From positions 1 through 64,000 of the IMG/VR virus record IMGVR_UViG_3300009159_007116: 64,000 bases of DNA. The stretch is one strand, 5' to 3'. The notes beneath the pieces are model-generated. The model ran no database searches. It was not told the origin of the DNA and worked only from the letters and a program-made list of their open reading frames with translations. Positions 39,187 through 47,539 of the stretch are shown here, piece after piece (the first letter of the stretch is position 1; each line of letters begins with the position of its first letter). This stretch comes from a virus. The position numbers and the translations under genes are program-made.

Positions 39187-41200
39187 CAATCTTGAAAAAA
39201 TTCTAAAAGAAGTAGATAAACAATATGGCAAAGGAATTGCTATAAATGCTAATGACTTATTAGATGAAGAAAAACATGTAATACCTTTATCTCCAGCACT
39301 AAACTTGGGTTTGCATGGTGGAATACCAGAAGGTTCTTGGATCACATGCTCTGGACACCCAAAAAGTGGGAAAGAACAACCTGTCTCTGCCATAGTTTAT
39401 ACAGCTAATGGTCCAAAAAGAATTGGCGATATTACATATGGAGAAATAATTTGTTGCCCAAACGGAACAACATCTATGGTTTGTGGTATTTATCCACAAG
39501 GGGTAAAAGATGTTTATACAGTAACATTTTCAGATGGTTCAACAGCAGAGTGTGGGGAAAATCATTTATGGAATATAAAAACCAGAGAACAAGAATCTTA
39601 TAAAACTGTAATGTTAAAAGATTTTATGAATAAAATATATATAGGTAAAGGCACTAAGGCTAAATATTCAATACCAATAACAGCACCAGTAAAATTTAAC
39701 CAAATTAAAATTCCAATAAACCCATTTGTATTTGGTGCTTTGCTTACTGTTGGATTTTTTAACAAAAAAATTACTGCATTGATTGAGAATGAAAAACTGC
39801 TTGATCGAATTTGTAGTTTAATGAATGGAACTGGAATATCTTATGCTAAAGAAGAAAAACAATTAACAATAAATGTACATGATGAATTAAAAGAATTGGG
39901 TCTTTTTGGGAAAAAAACATCTAAAAAATTTATACCCCCAAACTATTTATACAATTCAGTAGAAAATAGAATGTCTTTATTGCAAGGAATACTCAGCTTT
40001 GCACATATAACAAAAACAGAAACTCCAATTCTTACAATATCATCAAAGCAATTTGCTGAAGATTTTAGGTTGTTGGTTCAATCTTTAGGTGGAATATGCC
40101 TGATATCTAGACACAAAAATAATGAAGAAAACTTTATTTATTATTGTTCTGTTATTATTAAAAATAAAAAAAAGCTGCTTGAATTTAAAAAAGAAAAATT
40201 TAAAAAGAAAGATGTAAAAAATAACATATCTAGAAAAATAATATCTGTAGTAAAAACAAGAAGAGAACAAAGTGTTTGTATCTCAGTTAGAGATAAAAGC
40301 GGTTTGTATTTAACAGACAATTTTGTTGTAACTCATAACACGCTTACCTCACTATCTTTTGCTGCTCAATGTCAAAAACCAGAGAATGGTTCTAGACATG
40401 TGTATTATCTAAACATTGAGGGTCGATTAAAGCCTATGAATCTAAGGGGCATAGCTGGCTTAGATTTGAACAAGATGACAATCTATAGATCTACTCAAGA
40501 AAAGATTCTTACCGCAAAGGACTACTTAAATTTGGCTTTTAAAGCCATCAATACTCATCCAGGCAGTTTAATCATCATAGATAGCGTTTCTGCTCTATGT
40601 GATGAGAAGGAAATGGATCAAGGTATTGGCTATGAGAATAGAGGGGCTGGTAATAAGCTTTTTGCTGGTTTTTGTAGACAAGCAGCTAATATAGTACCAG
40701 TACAAAACTGTATGGTTTGGGCGATTATGCATTTAACTCAATCTCAAGGTATGTATGGTGGTTATACAGAAAAAGGTTCTAGAACATTGCAATATCAAGC
40801 AGATGTTCAAATGAGAGTAAAATCTGATAAACCTTGGACTGTTGGCGGTGAAGGAAAAGACAAGCAAATTGGCCAGCAAGTGCATTGGCTAATTGAATCT
40901 TGTTCTTTAGGATCACCAGGAATGGAAGTAGATAGCTATATAAGATATGGCATTGGGATAGATAATACATATGAAGCAATAAATTTGGGTTGTCAGCTTG
41001 GACTTATAAATAAAGCTGGAGCTTGGATGACATTAGATTTTATGGAAAGACATCTTAAGTTATTAAAATCTGAAGCTTGGGATGATGCCACTATAAAAAT
41101 GGTTAAAACTCAAGGTGCAGAAAAAATGTATAAATTATTGTTAGAAAATCCAAAGTGGATTGCTGCTTTAGAAAAAGAAATTAAGGCTATTATATCGTGA
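39179..41200 (+). CDS. RecA/UvsX-type recombinase precursor containing an intein
   Basis: 673-aa precursor. After removal of a 322-residue intein (66-387) the mature protein is 351 aa, the size of phage RecA/UvsX. The flanks join as GHPKSGK + TLTSLSFA, a perfect Walker A loop. Other parts are LIIIDSVSALC (Walker B, near precursor residue 464), and a loop GYTEKGSRTLQYQADVQMRV. The enzyme pairs homologous DNA strands during recombination-dependent replication. Insertion in the P-loop means the protein is inactive until spliced. A nuclease gene and DnaB/DnaG genes follow. Confidence 0.9.
   Translation: MSDNLEKILKEVDKQYGKGIAINANDLLDEEKHVIPLSPALNLGLHGGIPEGSWITCSGHPKSGKEQPVSAIVYTANGPKRIGDITYGEIICCPNGTTSMVCGIYPQGVKDVYTVTFSDGSTAECGENHLWNIKTREQESYKTVMLKDFMNKIYIGKGTKAKYSIPITAPVKFNQIKIPINPFVFGALLTVGFFNKKITALIENEKLLDRICSLMNGTGISYAKEEKQLTINVHDELKELGLFGKKTSKKFIPPNYLYNSVENRMSLLQGILSFAHITKTETPILTISSKQFAEDFRLLVQSLGGICLISRHKNNEENFIYYCSVIIKNKKKLLEFKKEKFKKKDVKNNISRKIISVVKTRREQSVCISVRDKSGLYLTDNFVVTHNTLTSLSFAAQCQKPENGSRHVYYLNIEGRLKPMNLRGIAGLDLNKMTIYRSTQEKILTAKDYLNLAFKAINTHPGSLIIIDSVSALCDEKEMDQGIGYENRGAGNKLFAGFCRQAANIVPVQNCMVWAIMHLTQSQGMYGGYTEKGSRTLQYQADVQMRVKSDKPWTVGGEGKDKQIGQQVHWLIESCSLGSPGMEVDSYIRYGIGIDNTYEAINLGCQLGLINKAGAWMTLDFMERHLKLLKSEAWDDATIKMVKTQGAEKMYKLLLENPKWIAALEKEIKAIIS
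39374..40339 (+). mobile_element. Class 3-type intein in the RecA P-loop with decayed LAGLIDADG endonuclease
   Basis: 322 residues inserted exactly between the Lys and Thr of Walker A. The N-terminal residue is Glu, not Cys or Ser, so a class 1 mechanism is excluded. The WCT signature of class 3 inteins is present: Trp in NHLW (block B), Cys in SVCISV (block F) and Thr in VVTHN (block G), with Thr as the +1 residue. The middle 170 residues correspond to a LAGLIDADG homing endonuclease, but both catalytic motifs are degraded: FGALLTVGFF and LLQGILSFA lack the acidic residues. Splicing should work; homing should not. Confidence 0.8.
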
Positions 41201-41595
41201 AAGTAATAGGTCTTGATGGTAAAACTTACTCTTGGACTTCTGGCAATGTTCCAGATCACGATGATTCTAAACCTAGATCTTCATTGCATTTATTGGCTAG
41301 GTCTATACTTAAAGCAATGTATCCAATGGATAGAATTTTAGAAGAAGCAACTTTGCCTGGTTCTGGAGGTCTAACCGCAGATTTTTGGTTGCCATTAAGA
41401 AAAACAATAGTTGAAGTTCATGGGGAACAACACTACAAATTCATACCTTTTTTTCATAATACAATGTTGAACTTTTATCATTCCAAAAAAAATGATAAGA
41501 ATAAAATAGAGTGGTGTGAAAAAAATAACATTTACCTTATAGAGTTACCATTCAATGAATCAGAACAACAATGGCGAAAAAGAATTGAAGGTTAG
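41197..41595 (+). CDS. PD-(D/E)XK-fold endonuclease-like protein, 132 aa
   Basis: TADFWLPLRKTIVEVHGEQHY near residues 52-72 (only TADFWLP and IVEVHGEQHY quoted as key parts) matches the D...ExxGxQHY core of Vsr/DUF559-like restriction-fold nucleases. IYLIELPFNE near 110 is the typical trailing strand. ATGA-type overlap with the recombinase gene suggests a role in recombination or repair, for example as a resolvase-like or nicking enzyme. Confidence 0.65.
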   Translation: MKVIGLDGKTYSWTSGNVPDHDDSKPRSSLHLLARSILKAMYPMDRILEEATLPGSGGLTADFWLPLRKTIVEVHGEQHYKFIPFFHNTMLNFYHSKKNDKNKIEWCEKNNIYLIELPFNESEQQWRKRIEG

Positions 41596-42067
41596 CGAAG
41601 AAGAAAAATTTGATTCTCTTTTAGATAGCTATGAAAATTCAATAGGTTTATCCTCAATCCCTAAAGATTTAGAATTTACTTGTATGAAATACTTATATCT
41701 ATCTCAAGAAGAATTAAAAAAAATGACTTCTGAAGATTGTGCAGAAGCGTGTGTTCTATTAAACAGTTTTTCTTTTCATTTATCTAGAATGCTAAACAGA
41801 GAAAAAGCGAAATTAAGATGGTGCAATGAAAAGATATTAAAGGCTGTTTCATCTAAGCTTACAGATTATAGATACTTTTCTCCAGATGAAAGAATGGCAT
41901 TGTCAGTTAAAGATGATGATTATGCACAAAAAGTAAAAATGCTTGCAGTAAAAATACAAGCAAGGATAGACAGAACAGAGTATTTGCCTATAAGGGTAGA
42001 GAAGGTTTCTGATACATTTTCTAATCTTTCTTATAATAAAAGGAAAAACAATGAGCGTAATATCTAA
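41555..42067 (+). CDS. Hypothetical protein, 170 aa
   Basis: Begins inside the end of the nuclease gene. It is helical, with many charged residues and a RMLNREKAKLRWCNEKI helix near residue 85. No family recognised. Its position in the recombination/replication operon suggests a replication accessory role. Confidence 0.55.
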   Translation: MNQNNNGEKELKVSEEEKFDSLLDSYENSIGLSSIPKDLEFTCMKYLYLSQEELKKMTSEDCAEACVLLNSFSFHLSRMLNREKAKLRWCNEKILKAVSSKLTDYRYFSPDERMALSVKDDDYAQKVKMLAVKIQARIDRTEYLPIRVEKVSDTFSNLSYNKRKNNERNI

Positions 42068-42536
42068 ATTAAAAGAAGCAATACAAAAAAGTGATTGGGC
42101 ATTAGTAGATGAAGTATTGCAGGATTTGGCTGGCGTTGTAGTAATTAATAATAAAAAAGAAAAAATAGTTGAACAAAAAAAAGAAGTTGTTGTTGAAACA
42201 ATTAGAAACGATGATATTCAATTGAATAAATTTATGGTGAATACGAATAATACTAAAGCAAAGACAAAAGAATCAGTTGCTAGGCCAGTATTTGAAAATA
42301 AATTTGTAGATGATCAAACTTTAGAATGTTCTTTTATTGAAGAGCAATCTAAAGAGCTACAACCTAAAAAATACAGAAGGCCAGTAGATGAATCTTCTGG
42401 ATTTCAAAGCGTTAATTGTACAAAATGTTCCAATACTATGGAAATAACCTCAGAGGAATATGCATTTAAGTCTAGGGATAATGAGTCTTCTGGATTTATA
42501 TGCGTTCCTTGCATGAAAAAAGCGGTGAGAAGATGA
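42051..42536 (+). CDS. Zinc-finger hypothetical protein, 161 aa
   Basis: Low-complexity lysine/glutamate-rich middle, then a C-terminal CTKC near residue 124 and CVPC near 152 that may bind zinc. It directly precedes dnaB and overlaps it by 4 bases (ATGA). Possibly a helicase loader or replication adaptor by position, but there is no sequence support. Confidence 0.55.
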   Translation: MSVISKLKEAIQKSDWALVDEVLQDLAGVVVINNKKEKIVEQKKEVVVETIRNDDIQLNKFMVNTNNTKAKTKESVARPVFENKFVDDQTLECSFIEEQSKELQPKKYRRPVDESSGFQSVNCTKCSNTMEITSEEYAFKSRDNESSGFICVPCMKKAVRR

Positions 42537-43993
42537 TAGATGTTGGTGCAGAAAGGGTAGTCTTAGCTGGACTTTTTCAGAAAGGCTATGACTGTTTTAT
42601 TGAAGTTGCAGATATTATCGATGAAAACTGTTTTTCTAGCGATGATAATGCTGCTATATTCAAATGTTTCTCAAAAATTATTACTGATAAGAATTCAAGA
42701 GTAGATATACCAACAGTTATTTCTACTGCTGAATCTTTAAACTTATCACAATTCTTTAAGACATCAGAACAAGCAAAGTATTTAAGATCATTAACTAGCT
42801 TTCCAGTTGAGTTAGTCAATGCCAGAAAAAGTGCAGCAAAACTTAAGAAGTTGAGTATTGCTAAAAACCTATCTTTAAATCTAATTAATGGTGCAAATAC
42901 ACTTGAAAATGTTACTGGTGATGAGCCTATAAGTCATATTATTTCTATTGCGGAATCATGTGTTTTGGATGCAACATTTAAGATTTCAAACTCCGAAGAC
43001 CCAAATCCCAAGTTAATGAGCGATGGCATAGAAGAGTATGTTGAATATTTAGAGTCAAACCCAATTTCACAGTTGGGTATTTCGTCTGGATTCAAAGCAT
43101 ATGATATGGCTATTGGTGGTGGGTTTAGGCCAGGAACAGTGAATCTTATTGGTGCTAGAATGAAAACTGGCAAAAGCTTTTTTGCTGATAATGTTGGTAT
43201 TAGCGTATCATCAAACAATATTCCAGTTTTGATGCTTGATACAGAAATGACAGAGAAAGATCATTGGCATAGAATATTGGCTTGTATGTCTGGAGTTAAA
43301 ATAGAAGAAATTGAAAGTGGTTTGTTTTCAAAAGATGTTTCAAAAAGAAATAGCGTTAAAAAAGCTATTGAAAAAATTAAACTAATGCCATTTCAATACA
43401 AGTCTATTGCAGGAAAAAGCTTTGATGAAGTTATAAGTATGGCTAGAAGATGGGTAATTAAAGATGTTGGGCTTGATGATTCTGGAAAAGCAAATCCATG
43501 TTTAATTATATATGACTATATAAAGCTAATGGATGATTCTGGCATTGGTAAAAATATGGCAGAATATCAAGCTCTTGGCTTTTTAATGACAAATCTACAT
43601 AACTTTATGGTTCAATATAATGCTTCATGTTTAGCATTTACTCAGCTAAATAGGGATGGCATTAATCGTGAAGATACTGATGTAGCATCTGGTTCTGATA
43701 GAATACTTTGGCTATGTTCTAACTTTTCAATCTACAAGAGGAAAAGTGAAGAAGAAATGGCAGATGAAGGATTTTCTCAGGATAAGATTAGATATAACTT
43801 AAAATTAGTTCCTGTTGTTGCAAGACATGGCAAAGGAATGGATCAGGGTGATTATATAAACATATTTGCCAATTATGAATTTGGAAAAATAGAAGAAGGT
43901 CCAACTAGAAGTCAAATTTTTAAATCTCAGTCTACAAGACAGAATAATGGTTTTGTAGTGGAAGGATTACCAGATGAAATCGAAGTCAACTGA
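42533..43993 (+). CDS. dnaB: Replicative DNA helicase, DnaB-like
   Basis: 486 aa from ATG 42533 (the frame is open earlier). N-terminal helical domain up to about 150. The RecA-like ATPase domain contains GARMKTGKS (Walker A, near residue 206), MLDTEMTEKDHW, CLIIYDYIKLMD (Walker B, near 325), and a TQLNRDG/DIASGSDRIL-type region near 380. It unwinds DNA at the fork, 5' to 3', and pairs with the primase that follows with a 20-base overlap. Confidence 0.9.
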   Translation: MIDVGAERVVLAGLFQKGYDCFIEVADIIDENCFSSDDNAAIFKCFSKIITDKNSRVDIPTVISTAESLNLSQFFKTSEQAKYLRSLTSFPVELVNARKSAAKLKKLSIAKNLSLNLINGANTLENVTGDEPISHIISIAESCVLDATFKISNSEDPNPKLMSDGIEEYVEYLESNPISQLGISSGFKAYDMAIGGGFRPGTVNLIGARMKTGKSFFADNVGISVSSNNIPVLMLDTEMTEKDHWHRILACMSGVKIEEIESGLFSKDVSKRNSVKKAIEKIKLMPFQYKSIAGKSFDEVISMARRWVIKDVGLDDSGKANPCLIIYDYIKLMDDSGIGKNMAEYQALGFLMTNLHNFMVQYNASCLAFTQLNRDGINREDTDVASGSDRILWLCSNFSIYKRKSEEEMADEGFSQDKIRYNLKLVPVVARHGKGMDQGDYINIFANYEFGKIEEGPTRSQIFKSQSTRQNNGFVVEGLPDEIEVN

Positions 43994-45101
43994 AATAACT
44001 AAGAACGAATATTTAAATGCTGTAATATGCGATAAAATAGAATTTCTTATGGACTATTTTAATATTCAATATAAAAATGTTTCTGATTCAATAGTTTGTG
44101 CATGTCCAGTTCATGGTGGGGATAATAGGACAGCAGTAAATCTTTTTATGTCTGGACATACAAGAGTTGGTAATTGGGTTTGTTATACACATCATTGCGA
44201 AAACACATTTATAAATACATCTATAGGTTTTTTCCGTGGAGTGATGAGCAATAAAAAATATGGTTGGTCAAAAGCTGGAGATAGAACAGTTAGTTTTTCA
44301 GACACAATTGCTTCTCTTTGCGGTTTATTGAAAATAGATCTTTCAAGCATAAAAGATGATGTTCCTTCTCATGCTTTTGATAAACATGCACATTTATTTA
44401 CAACTGTTAAAAAACAAAAAGAATTTTTATATACTAAAAAAGTTGTAAGAGAAAAGCTTGATATACCATCAAAATACTTTGTTTCTAGAGGTTATTCTGC
44501 AAATATATTGGATATGTATGATATTGGAGAATCAAAATCAGATAATAGGTTTTTTAGAAAAAGGGCAGTAGTTCCAGTATATGATTCAGACAATAAAACA
44601 ATTGTAGGTTTTACTGGAAGAACTATACTTGATAAGTGCAGCAAGTGCAGTAACTATCATGAAAATGAAAGCTGCGATCCACAAAACGCTATTAGCAAAT
44701 GGATTCACAATAAGGGATTCTCAAAAAAGAATTATCTTTATAACTTTGGAAACGCTAAAGATGAGATTAAAAAAACTGGAATAGTTATATTGGTTGAAGG
44801 TCCAGCAGATGTTTGGAAATTTGTTGAGAACGGAATACACAATGTTGTTGCTGTTTTTGGTTCTTCGCTTACAGATACACAACAGGTTTTGCTAGAATCT
44901 TCTGGTGCTACTACATTAATATTGCTTTTTGACTCAGATAAAGCTGGCAATAGTGCTTCAAATAAATTAAATTCATCTCTTTCCAGAATGTTTAAAATAG
45001 TGTGTCCATCTTTGCCAGATGGTATTAAAGATCCAGGTGATCTTAATAATGAGCAAATAAACAGCATGATTAAGCCTCTGATTGAAAGGAACTCGCATTA
45101 A
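43974..45101 (+). CDS. dnaG: DNA primase, DnaG-type
   Basis: 375 aa. N-terminal zinc-binding domain with CACPVHGGDNRTA near residues 38-50 and a CYTHHC near 72. The TOPRIM core has ILVEGPADVWKF near 275 and LLFDSDKAGN near 320, giving the Glu and DxD metal site. It is shorter than bacterial DnaG and lacks the helicase-interaction domain, like many phage primases. It overlaps dnaB and the kinase gene. Confidence 0.85.
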   Translation: MKSKSTEITKNEYLNAVICDKIEFLMDYFNIQYKNVSDSIVCACPVHGGDNRTAVNLFMSGHTRVGNWVCYTHHCENTFINTSIGFFRGVMSNKKYGWSKAGDRTVSFSDTIASLCGLLKIDLSSIKDDVPSHAFDKHAHLFTTVKKQKEFLYTKKVVREKLDIPSKYFVSRGYSANILDMYDIGESKSDNRFFRKRAVVPVYDSDNKTIVGFTGRTILDKCSKCSNYHENESCDPQNAISKWIHNKGFSKKNYLYNFGNAKDEIKKTGIVILVEGPADVWKFVENGIHNVVAVFGSSLTDTQQVLLESSGATTLILLFDSDKAGNSASNKLNSSLSRMFKIVCPSLPDGIKDPGDLNNEQINSMIKPLIERNSH

Positions 45102-45754
45102 TGACAATTCAAAGATTGATAGGGTTTTCTGGAAGAAAGGGTTCTGGTAAAGATACTTTAGCTGGATTTCTTTCCTTTAATTCTCTAGAACTTTTTGGTT
45201 GTGATTCATGTATATTTTCCTTTGCTCAAACAATGAAATCAGTAGCAATAAACTTTTTTGGATTAAAGCACAAACAGGTTTTTGGATCTTTAGAGGATAA
45301 AAACTCACTCACAAGTTATTTATGGGAAGATTTGCCTCATTACAGCGAAATAAAATCTAGTCGTTTAAATCCACCAATAGGGCAAATGACAGCTAGAGAG
45401 TTTCTACAAGAGTTTGGAACTGGAATAGCTAGAAAAATGAATAAATCAATTCACATTAATGCTTGTTTTAATATGATAAGTAAAGAAAACTGTTTATTGA
45501 ATTTTATTACTGATGCAAGGTTTGAAAACGAAATTGATAGCATTAAAGATGCTGGTGGCATAGTTATTAGACTAACAAGAAGCACTGATAATGATAGCCA
45601 TATAAGTGAAGTTGAACTAGATAAATGCACAAACAAATTTGACATTATTTTAAACAATCAAAATATGTCTAAAGAAGAACAGCAATTTGAACTCATTAGA
45701 AAACTAAAACAAATAAACTGGATTAAAAATGATCATAACTTATCTAAGGTCTAG
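45101..45754 (+). CDS. Deoxynucleoside monophosphate kinase
   Basis: 217 aa P-loop protein: GFSGRKGSGKDT near residues 8-19. FITDARFENEID near 135 and the following GGIVIRLTR strand are shared with T4 gp1-type dNMP kinases. It phosphorylates dNMPs to dNDPs, feeding the phage nucleotide pool with ThyX and ribonucleotide reductase. TAATG overlap with the primase. Confidence 0.8.
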   Translation: MTIQRLIGFSGRKGSGKDTLAGFLSFNSLELFGCDSCIFSFAQTMKSVAINFFGLKHKQVFGSLEDKNSLTSYLWEDLPHYSEIKSSRLNPPIGQMTAREFLQEFGTGIARKMNKSIHINACFNMISKENCLLNFITDARFENEIDSIKDAGGIVIRLTRSTDNDSHISEVELDKCTNKFDIILNNQNMSKEEQQFELIRKLKQINWIKNDHNLSKV

Positions 45755-46760
45755 TTCTGTAAGCTCCTATGCTTGGTGTCAACATAAATACTGGTTAACT
45801 TATAACTTAGGCTTTCAAGATGATTCCAACAAAAAAGCTGAAAAAGGCAATGTTGTTCATAAAGCATTAGAATTGTTGGCAAATAAAAAGCTTTGTCTAC
45901 AAAATGAAACATCTACATTTACAGATAATGAATTAAAACAAACTTTTTCTACAATAGACATTTCTCCAGAAAGTGCTATATTGTCTGCTTTTGATCATTA
46001 TAAAAATAAAAGCATTCATGAGTGGGATGATAAAGATTTAAAAGAATGCTCTAAATGGACTTGGGATACACTATTATTTAATAATGGAATGTTTTCACCT
46101 TTATCTAGAAAGATTGAGCAACCAGAGCAATATTTTGATATAGAAATTGAAGAACCTTGGGCTAAGTACGAATACTATTTAGACGATGGTACTGTTATGT
46201 CTGGAAATCTTAGAATAAAAGGAACGATGGATTTAATAACTAGAATAGATAAAAAAACTATAGAGTACATAGACTGGAAAACAGGAGAAAGAAAAAACTG
46301 GGCAACTGGAAAAGAAAAAAACTACGATGATTTTTATAAAGATTTTCAATTAAGGCTTTATCATTATGCATTAAACAAACTTTATCCAGACGAAGAAAAC
46401 ATAATTATTACTATTTTTTTTAATAAGTCTGGTGGTCCTTTTACATTGTGTTTTCATAAAGAAGATATAAAAACAACAATTGAAATGATTAGGTATGAAT
46501 TTGAAAAAATAAAGTCTTGCCATTTTCCATCAAGAATTATAGATTATGGTAAGGATAAGTGGAAATGTGAGAAGCTTTGTAGATTTTATAAAGAAAAATA
46601 TGAAGACACAGAAAAATCAATATGTGACTTTATGAATAAAGAACTTATACAATTGGGCATGAATGTTGCGTATACTAAATATGCCAATAAAAAAACAGTT
46701 GTTTCTTATGGCGATGGTGGCGGTCAATCTAACAGGGAGAATAATGATGTCAAAAAGTAA
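45729..46760 (+). CDS. Cas4/RecB-like PD-(D/E)XK nuclease with Fe-S cysteines
   Basis: 343 aa. N-terminal SSYAWCQHKYWL with Cys, then GNVVHKALE, the RecB-type QxxxY-preceding helix. GTMDLI near residue 165 (Asp), IEYIDWKTGER near 180 (DxK), and FQLRLYHYAL near 210 (QxxxY) complete the RecB nuclease motifs. Three further cysteines (KCEKLCRFY and ICDF near 277-297) with the N-terminal Cys match the Cas4/AddB 4Fe-4S arrangement. Probably a 5' exonuclease for recombination. No cas genes or CRISPR nearby. Confidence 0.8.
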   Translation: MIITYLRSSSVSSYAWCQHKYWLTYNLGFQDDSNKKAEKGNVVHKALELLANKKLCLQNETSTFTDNELKQTFSTIDISPESAILSAFDHYKNKSIHEWDDKDLKECSKWTWDTLLFNNGMFSPLSRKIEQPEQYFDIEIEEPWAKYEYYLDDGTVMSGNLRIKGTMDLITRIDKKTIEYIDWKTGERKNWATGKEKNYDDFYKDFQLRLYHYALNKLYPDEENIIITIFFNKSGGPFTLCFHKEDIKTTIEMIRYEFEKIKSCHFPSRIIDYGKDKWKCEKLCRFYKEKYEDTEKSICDFMNKELIQLGMNVAYTKYANKKTVVSYGDGGGQSNRENNDVKK

Positions 46761-47511
46761 AAAGTGGATAGAAGCTATTTTTGAAAAATCAATGCAAACA
46801 TCAACTTCTACAACATTTAGTCCAGAAGAATCTCCTACAGATCAAGACTACCCAAATTATTCTGATGAAGAAACAGAAATCTGCTTAAAGACATTGGACT
46901 ATATTCCAAAGTATAATGGCGAAAAGGTTCTTGTTTTTAAAAAAGAATTGTTAACTGAAGAATTATCGTTTCAAGGAATGTTAACTGGAGAAAAATCTTC
47001 TAAAATTAAAAATAAAATTCTTGTTCCAGAAAACTTATTCTATATAGACAGAGATATTGCAGAAAATGACTTAAACTATAAACAAGTAATTCCTTATTGT
47101 ATTTTTACAAAAAACGATCAGCTATTTGTCTATCAAAGATCAAAACATGGTTCTGAAAATAGGCTTCATGATCTATGGTCTGTTGGTGTTGGTGGTCATG
47201 TTAATCCTTGCGATGGAAATAACATTGAAACAATAGGTAATGCTTGCAAAAGAGAGATAGAAGAAGAAGTTCAATTTTCAGATCCTCATTCTGTAAGATT
47301 GGTTGGTGTTATAAATGACGATTCGTCTACAGTTAACGCTGTTCATTTTGGCGTTGTTTTTCATGTTCACTTAAAAGACGGAACTTCGCTTAATCCAATT
47401 GATAAAGCTCTTGCAAATGGCGAATTCAAACATACAAAAACAACGGTAATATCAGATATAAACTGGGAAGATTGGTCAGTACATGTAATTAGGAACTACT
47501 TAAGAAATTAA
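46744..47511 (+). CDS. NUDIX hydrolase-domain protein, 255 aa
   Basis: AGGGAGA precedes ATG 46744 (ATG 46747 also possible). The C-terminal half carries the Nudix box: GGHVNPCDGNN...ACKREIEEEVQF (G...REUxEE), near residues 160-180. The first 90 residues are an extra acidic N-terminal domain. It hydrolyses a nucleoside diphosphate linked to another moiety. In phages such enzymes clean up nucleotides or decap RNA. Confidence 0.8.
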   Translation: MMSKSKKWIEAIFEKSMQTSTSTTFSPEESPTDQDYPNYSDEETEICLKTLDYIPKYNGEKVLVFKKELLTEELSFQGMLTGEKSSKIKNKILVPENLFYIDRDIAENDLNYKQVIPYCIFTKNDQLFVYQRSKHGSENRLHDLWSVGVGGHVNPCDGNNIETIGNACKREIEEEVQFSDPHSVRLVGVINDDSSTVNAVHFGVVFHVHLKDGTSLNPIDKALANGEFKHTKTTVISDINWEDWSVHVIRNYLRN

Positions 47512-47539
47512 TTAATTGAAAAAAATTTAAGGATTGAAT

